Shown here: one piece after another, positions 61,902-64,000 of the stretch
How the letters are laid out: each line of letters opens with the position of its first letter
How positions within the stretch are numbered: the stretch's first letter is position 1
Source: Eggerthella sinensis
Lineage (GTDB): Bacteria > Actinomycetota > Coriobacteriia > Coriobacteriales > Eggerthellaceae
Length of the DNA stretch: 64,000 nt
NCBI RefSeq assembly: GCF_003339815.1
Contig: NZ_PPTT01000010.1
Span: 56,761-120,760, forward strand
Reading direction: 5' to 3'
Translations under genes and position numbers: made by a program
Notes under the pieces: generated by a model
Told to the model about the DNA's origin: nothing
The model's database searches: none
Seen by the model: the letters and a program-made list of their open reading frames with translations, nothing else

Positions 61902-64000
61902 TTGCAAAACGAGCACGACGACCCCGTATTTGAAGAAGAGCAACAGCACCTGAGCGACACCTACGCGAAGCTGCAAACCATGGGCCACGACTTGCTGGCG
62001 AAGATGGAGAAGAACAGCAAGAGCGCTGCCGAAGACAAGCTCGCGATGACCGACGAACTCACGGTGAACCTGGCCAGCTATGCCGACGCCATGGAAACCT
62101 ACGCCGATTTCGCCACGGTGAACCGCGTCATCGACGCGTACAACCTGGCGCAAACCGTCGATGCCGAGAAGCTGACCAGTATCCAGGTGCTGCTCAAGCA
62201 GCCCTACTTTGCGAAGGTGACGCTGCAGCTCAAGCCCGGGCAGGAGCCGAAGGACCTCTACATCGGCACCGCCGGCATATCCGACGAGGACTACCGTCGC
62301 CTCGTGGTGGACTGGCGCTCGCCGGTTGCCGAGGTGTACTACAACCAGGAAAACGGCCCCACGTCGTACGTGGCGAACGGCCGCACCATCAACGTCGACC
62401 TCAAGCTGCGCCGCCAGTTCGACATCGACGCCGACACGCTGAACGCCTACTTCGACACGAGTGTGGCCATCCAGGACACCATGCTGCTGGCCTCGCTGTC
62501 GAAGCGCCGCACGGCGCAGATGCAGGCCATCACCGCCACCATCCAGAAGGAGCAGAACCTCGTCATCCGCCACGAGGACGTGCCGTCCCTGCTGGTGAAC
62601 GGCATCGCGGGCAGCGGCAAAACCTCCGTGCTCATGCAGCGCATCGCGTATCTGTTCTATCAGCAGCGCGACGAACTCGATCCCAGCCAGGTGTTCCTCA
62701 TCACGCCGAACCCCGTGTTCCAGCGCTACGTGGACAACGTGCTGCCCGACCTGGGCGAGCGCAACCCCCAGCTGCTCACCTGGGACGAGTTCCTGCAAGG
62801 CGTCATGCCGCCCGAGCGCACCGGCGGTCAGGCGCCCGCGTCGCTCGACACGCTCGAGCGCATCGACGAAGCCTGCGCCACGTTCACGTTCGACGACCAC
62901 GACTTCAAGGACATCCACTGCGAAGGCGAGCGCTTCATCGCGGTGGGGCAGATCTTGCAGGTGGCGGCAAAGTTCAGGAACATTCCCGCCGGCCCGCACC
63001 TCGTCACGCTCATGCGCGAAGAGCTCGAGCAGCGCGTGATGAGCCGCTTGAAGCAGCTGGCCACGTCGGAGAAGGTGCTCGACGAAATCTCGCTGCTCAG
63101 TCCCGACGAGCAGGTGGAGCTGTTTCGCGAGACGTTCAACCCGCACGACGAAGACGAGGTGCGCGCCGTGGCGCAGCAGTTCGTGGACGCGCGTTACGCG
63201 GGCGCGCTCGAGGCCGTGCGCCGCGACGACTGGCTGCGCATCGACCGCATCGGCATGCGCCTGCTGGGCGTGGAGAACCTGACTGCCGTGGAATGGCTTT
63301 ACCTCAAAATGGCGCTCACGGGCCTCGGCAACCCGGACGCGAAGTACGTGATGATCGACGAGGTGCAGGACTACACGGTGGCGCAGCTTGCCGTGCTGGC
63401 GCGCTATTTCAAGCGTGCGCACTTCCTGCTGCTGGGCGACGAGAACCAGGCCATTAATCCGGGCACGGCGACGTTCGCCGAGATCCGCGCGCTGTTCGAG
63501 CGTGTGCGCGGCCCGCTTGAGGAATGCCGTCTCATGACCAGCTACCGTTCGACGCCCGAAATCACCTCCCTGTTCGCGCGCCTGCTCGACCACGCCGAGC
63601 GCGTGCGCATCTCGTCCATCCAGCGCGAGGAAACGGCTCCCGTCATCCTCGCGTGCGCCGACGAGCAGGAGTACGATCGCGAGCTGCGCCGCGTCATCGC
63701 CGAAGCGTCCGACGACGACGGCCTGACCGCCGTGGTGGTGCCGCAGAAGCATGCGGCGAAGCAGTTGCAGAAGAAGCTCGAGCAGCTGGGCGACAGCGCC
63801 CCGCAGCTCATCGACGCGAATGCGACGCTGCCGCAGTGCGGCGTGGTGCTGGTCCCCCTCAAGCTGGCGAAGGGGCTCGAGTTCGACCACGTCATCGTGC
63901 CCGACGCGAGCGAGCGCGTGTTCCCCGACAACGCCCTCACGCGCCGCCGCCTGTACACCACCATCTCCCGCGCCACCCGCAGCATCACCCTGCTCGCCCC
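61902..64000 (+). CDS. HelD/UvrD-superfamily DNA helicase (3' truncated by window)
   Basis: At least 699 residues, open to the end of the window. A coiled-coil-rich N-terminus (about 1-130) is followed by DWRSPVAEVYY, typical of HelD. Then come Walker A GIAGSGKTSVLMQRIAYLFY (about 233-252) and Walker B/motif II DEVQDYTVAQL, the LGDENQAINPG motif III, and the EFDHVIVPDA and RRRLYTTISRA motifs of the C-terminal helicase part. HelD proteins clear stalled RNA polymerase from DNA (family knowledge). TTG 61902 is the start: GAGGAGCACC lies 5-6 bases before it and no ATG fits. The frame lacks a stop, so the C-terminus is outside. Confidence 0.92.
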   Translation, partial: MQNEHDDPVFEEEQQHLSDTYAKLQTMGHDLLAKMEKNSKSAAEDKLAMTDELTVNLASYADAMETYADFATVNRVIDAYNLAQTVDAEKLTSIQVLLKQPYFAKVTLQLKPGQEPKDLYIGTAGISDEDYRRLVVDWRSPVAEVYYNQENGPTSYVANGRTINVDLKLRRQFDIDADTLNAYFDTSVAIQDTMLLASLSKRRTAQMQAITATIQKEQNLVIRHEDVPSLLVNGIAGSGKTSVLMQRIAYLFYQQRDELDPSQVFLITPNPVFQRYVDNVLPDLGERNPQLLTWDEFLQGVMPPERTGGQAPASLDTLERIDEACATFTFDDHDFKDIHCEGERFIAVGQILQVAAKFRNIPAGPHLVTLMREELEQRVMSRLKQLATSEKVLDEISLLSPDEQVELFRETFNPHDEDEVRAVAQQFVDARYAGALEAVRRDDWLRIDRIGMRLLGVENLTAVEWLYLKMALTGLGNPDAKYVMIDEVQDYTVAQLAVLARYFKRAHFLLLGDENQAINPGTATFAEIRALFERVRGPLEECRLMTSYRSTPEITSLFARLLDHAERVRISSIQREETAPVILACADEQEYDRELRRVIAEASDDDGLTAVVVPQKHAAKQLQKKLEQLGDSAPQLIDANATLPQCGVVLVPLKLAKGLEFDHVIVPDASERVFPDNALTRRRLYTTISRATRSITLLA

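Noticed and set aside
61758..63890. 710-codon minus-strand open frame at the right end
   Set aside because: It is the antisense of a HelD-like helicase on the plus strand that carries Walker motifs; the helicase has no stop within the window and so is easily missed.

Overview
The window is a 64 kb, GC-rich, densely packed piece of bacterial chromosome. The evidence points to the Actinomycetota class Coriobacteriia, most likely an Eggerthella/Gordonibacter-like member of the Eggerthellaceae. This rests on a tilS-hpt-ftsH-folPK core, a one-gene TsaB-RimI-TsaD fusion, a Tat-exported fumarate-reductase-type flavoprotein next to a LysR regulator, CoA-transferase/old-yellow-enzyme catabolic genes and general codon use; the genus is an inference. 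There is no rRNA, tRNA, insertion sequence, prophage or CRISPR array. Three perfect and one near-perfect ParB-binding (parS) 16-mers at 9966, 12811, 14089 and 47491 indicate an origin-proximal location.

Layout. 1-14.9 kb is housekeeping: rlmD-like (cut by the window edge), a PAS/GGDEF/EAL c-di-GMP protein, tilS, maf, hpt, ftsH, a folP-folK fusion, birA, a MATE exporter, bioY, fabH and a class I glutamine amidotransferase. 15.0-35.1 kb is an accessory catabolic island. Two carnitine-CoA-transferase-like genes each sit with an MFS transporter. They are joined by an old-yellow-enzyme/Fe-S/FAD reductase, a crotonase, an acyl-CoA ligase fused to a metallo-beta-lactamase domain, a CaiA-like acyl-CoA dehydrogenase and a FixAB-like electron-transfer flavoprotein. 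A stand-alone Hsp70 substrate-binding domain is divergent from the second transferase. The island carries its own sigma-54 gene and a sigma-54 activator, and six sequences matching the sigma-54 -24/-12 promoter precede its transcription units.

35.1-38.1 kb holds a TetR/HsmA-like pair with two tandem operators, then an OmpR-type two-component system whose kinase lacks a normal start codon. 38.2-42.9 kb has coaX and the folate branch of one-carbon metabolism (fhs, fchA, folD). Between fhs and fchA lie a predicted small RNA and a convergent 43-residue membrane peptide resembling a type I toxin-antitoxin locus. 42.9-48.6 kb has a membrane protein, a small acidic protein, an M24 peptidase, tsaE and tsaB-rimI-tsaD. 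48.7-51.4 kb is the flavoprotein/LysR pair. 51.7-59.9 kb is a complete kdpFABCDE potassium system. 59.9-64 kb has a regulator remnant, degV, menG and a HelD-like helicase that runs off the end.

How the island probably works (inference). An unsaturated carboxylic acid is imported by the MFS carriers and activated to its CoA ester by the ligase or by CoA transfer. Its double bond is moved by the crotonase and reduced by the acyl-CoA dehydrogenase with EtfAB and/or by the old-yellow-enzyme reductase, and the CoA is recycled by the transferases. The parts resemble E. coli cai/fix (anaerobic carnitine reduction) with clostridial bai-type pieces added, but the regulation is different and the substrate cannot be read from sequence.
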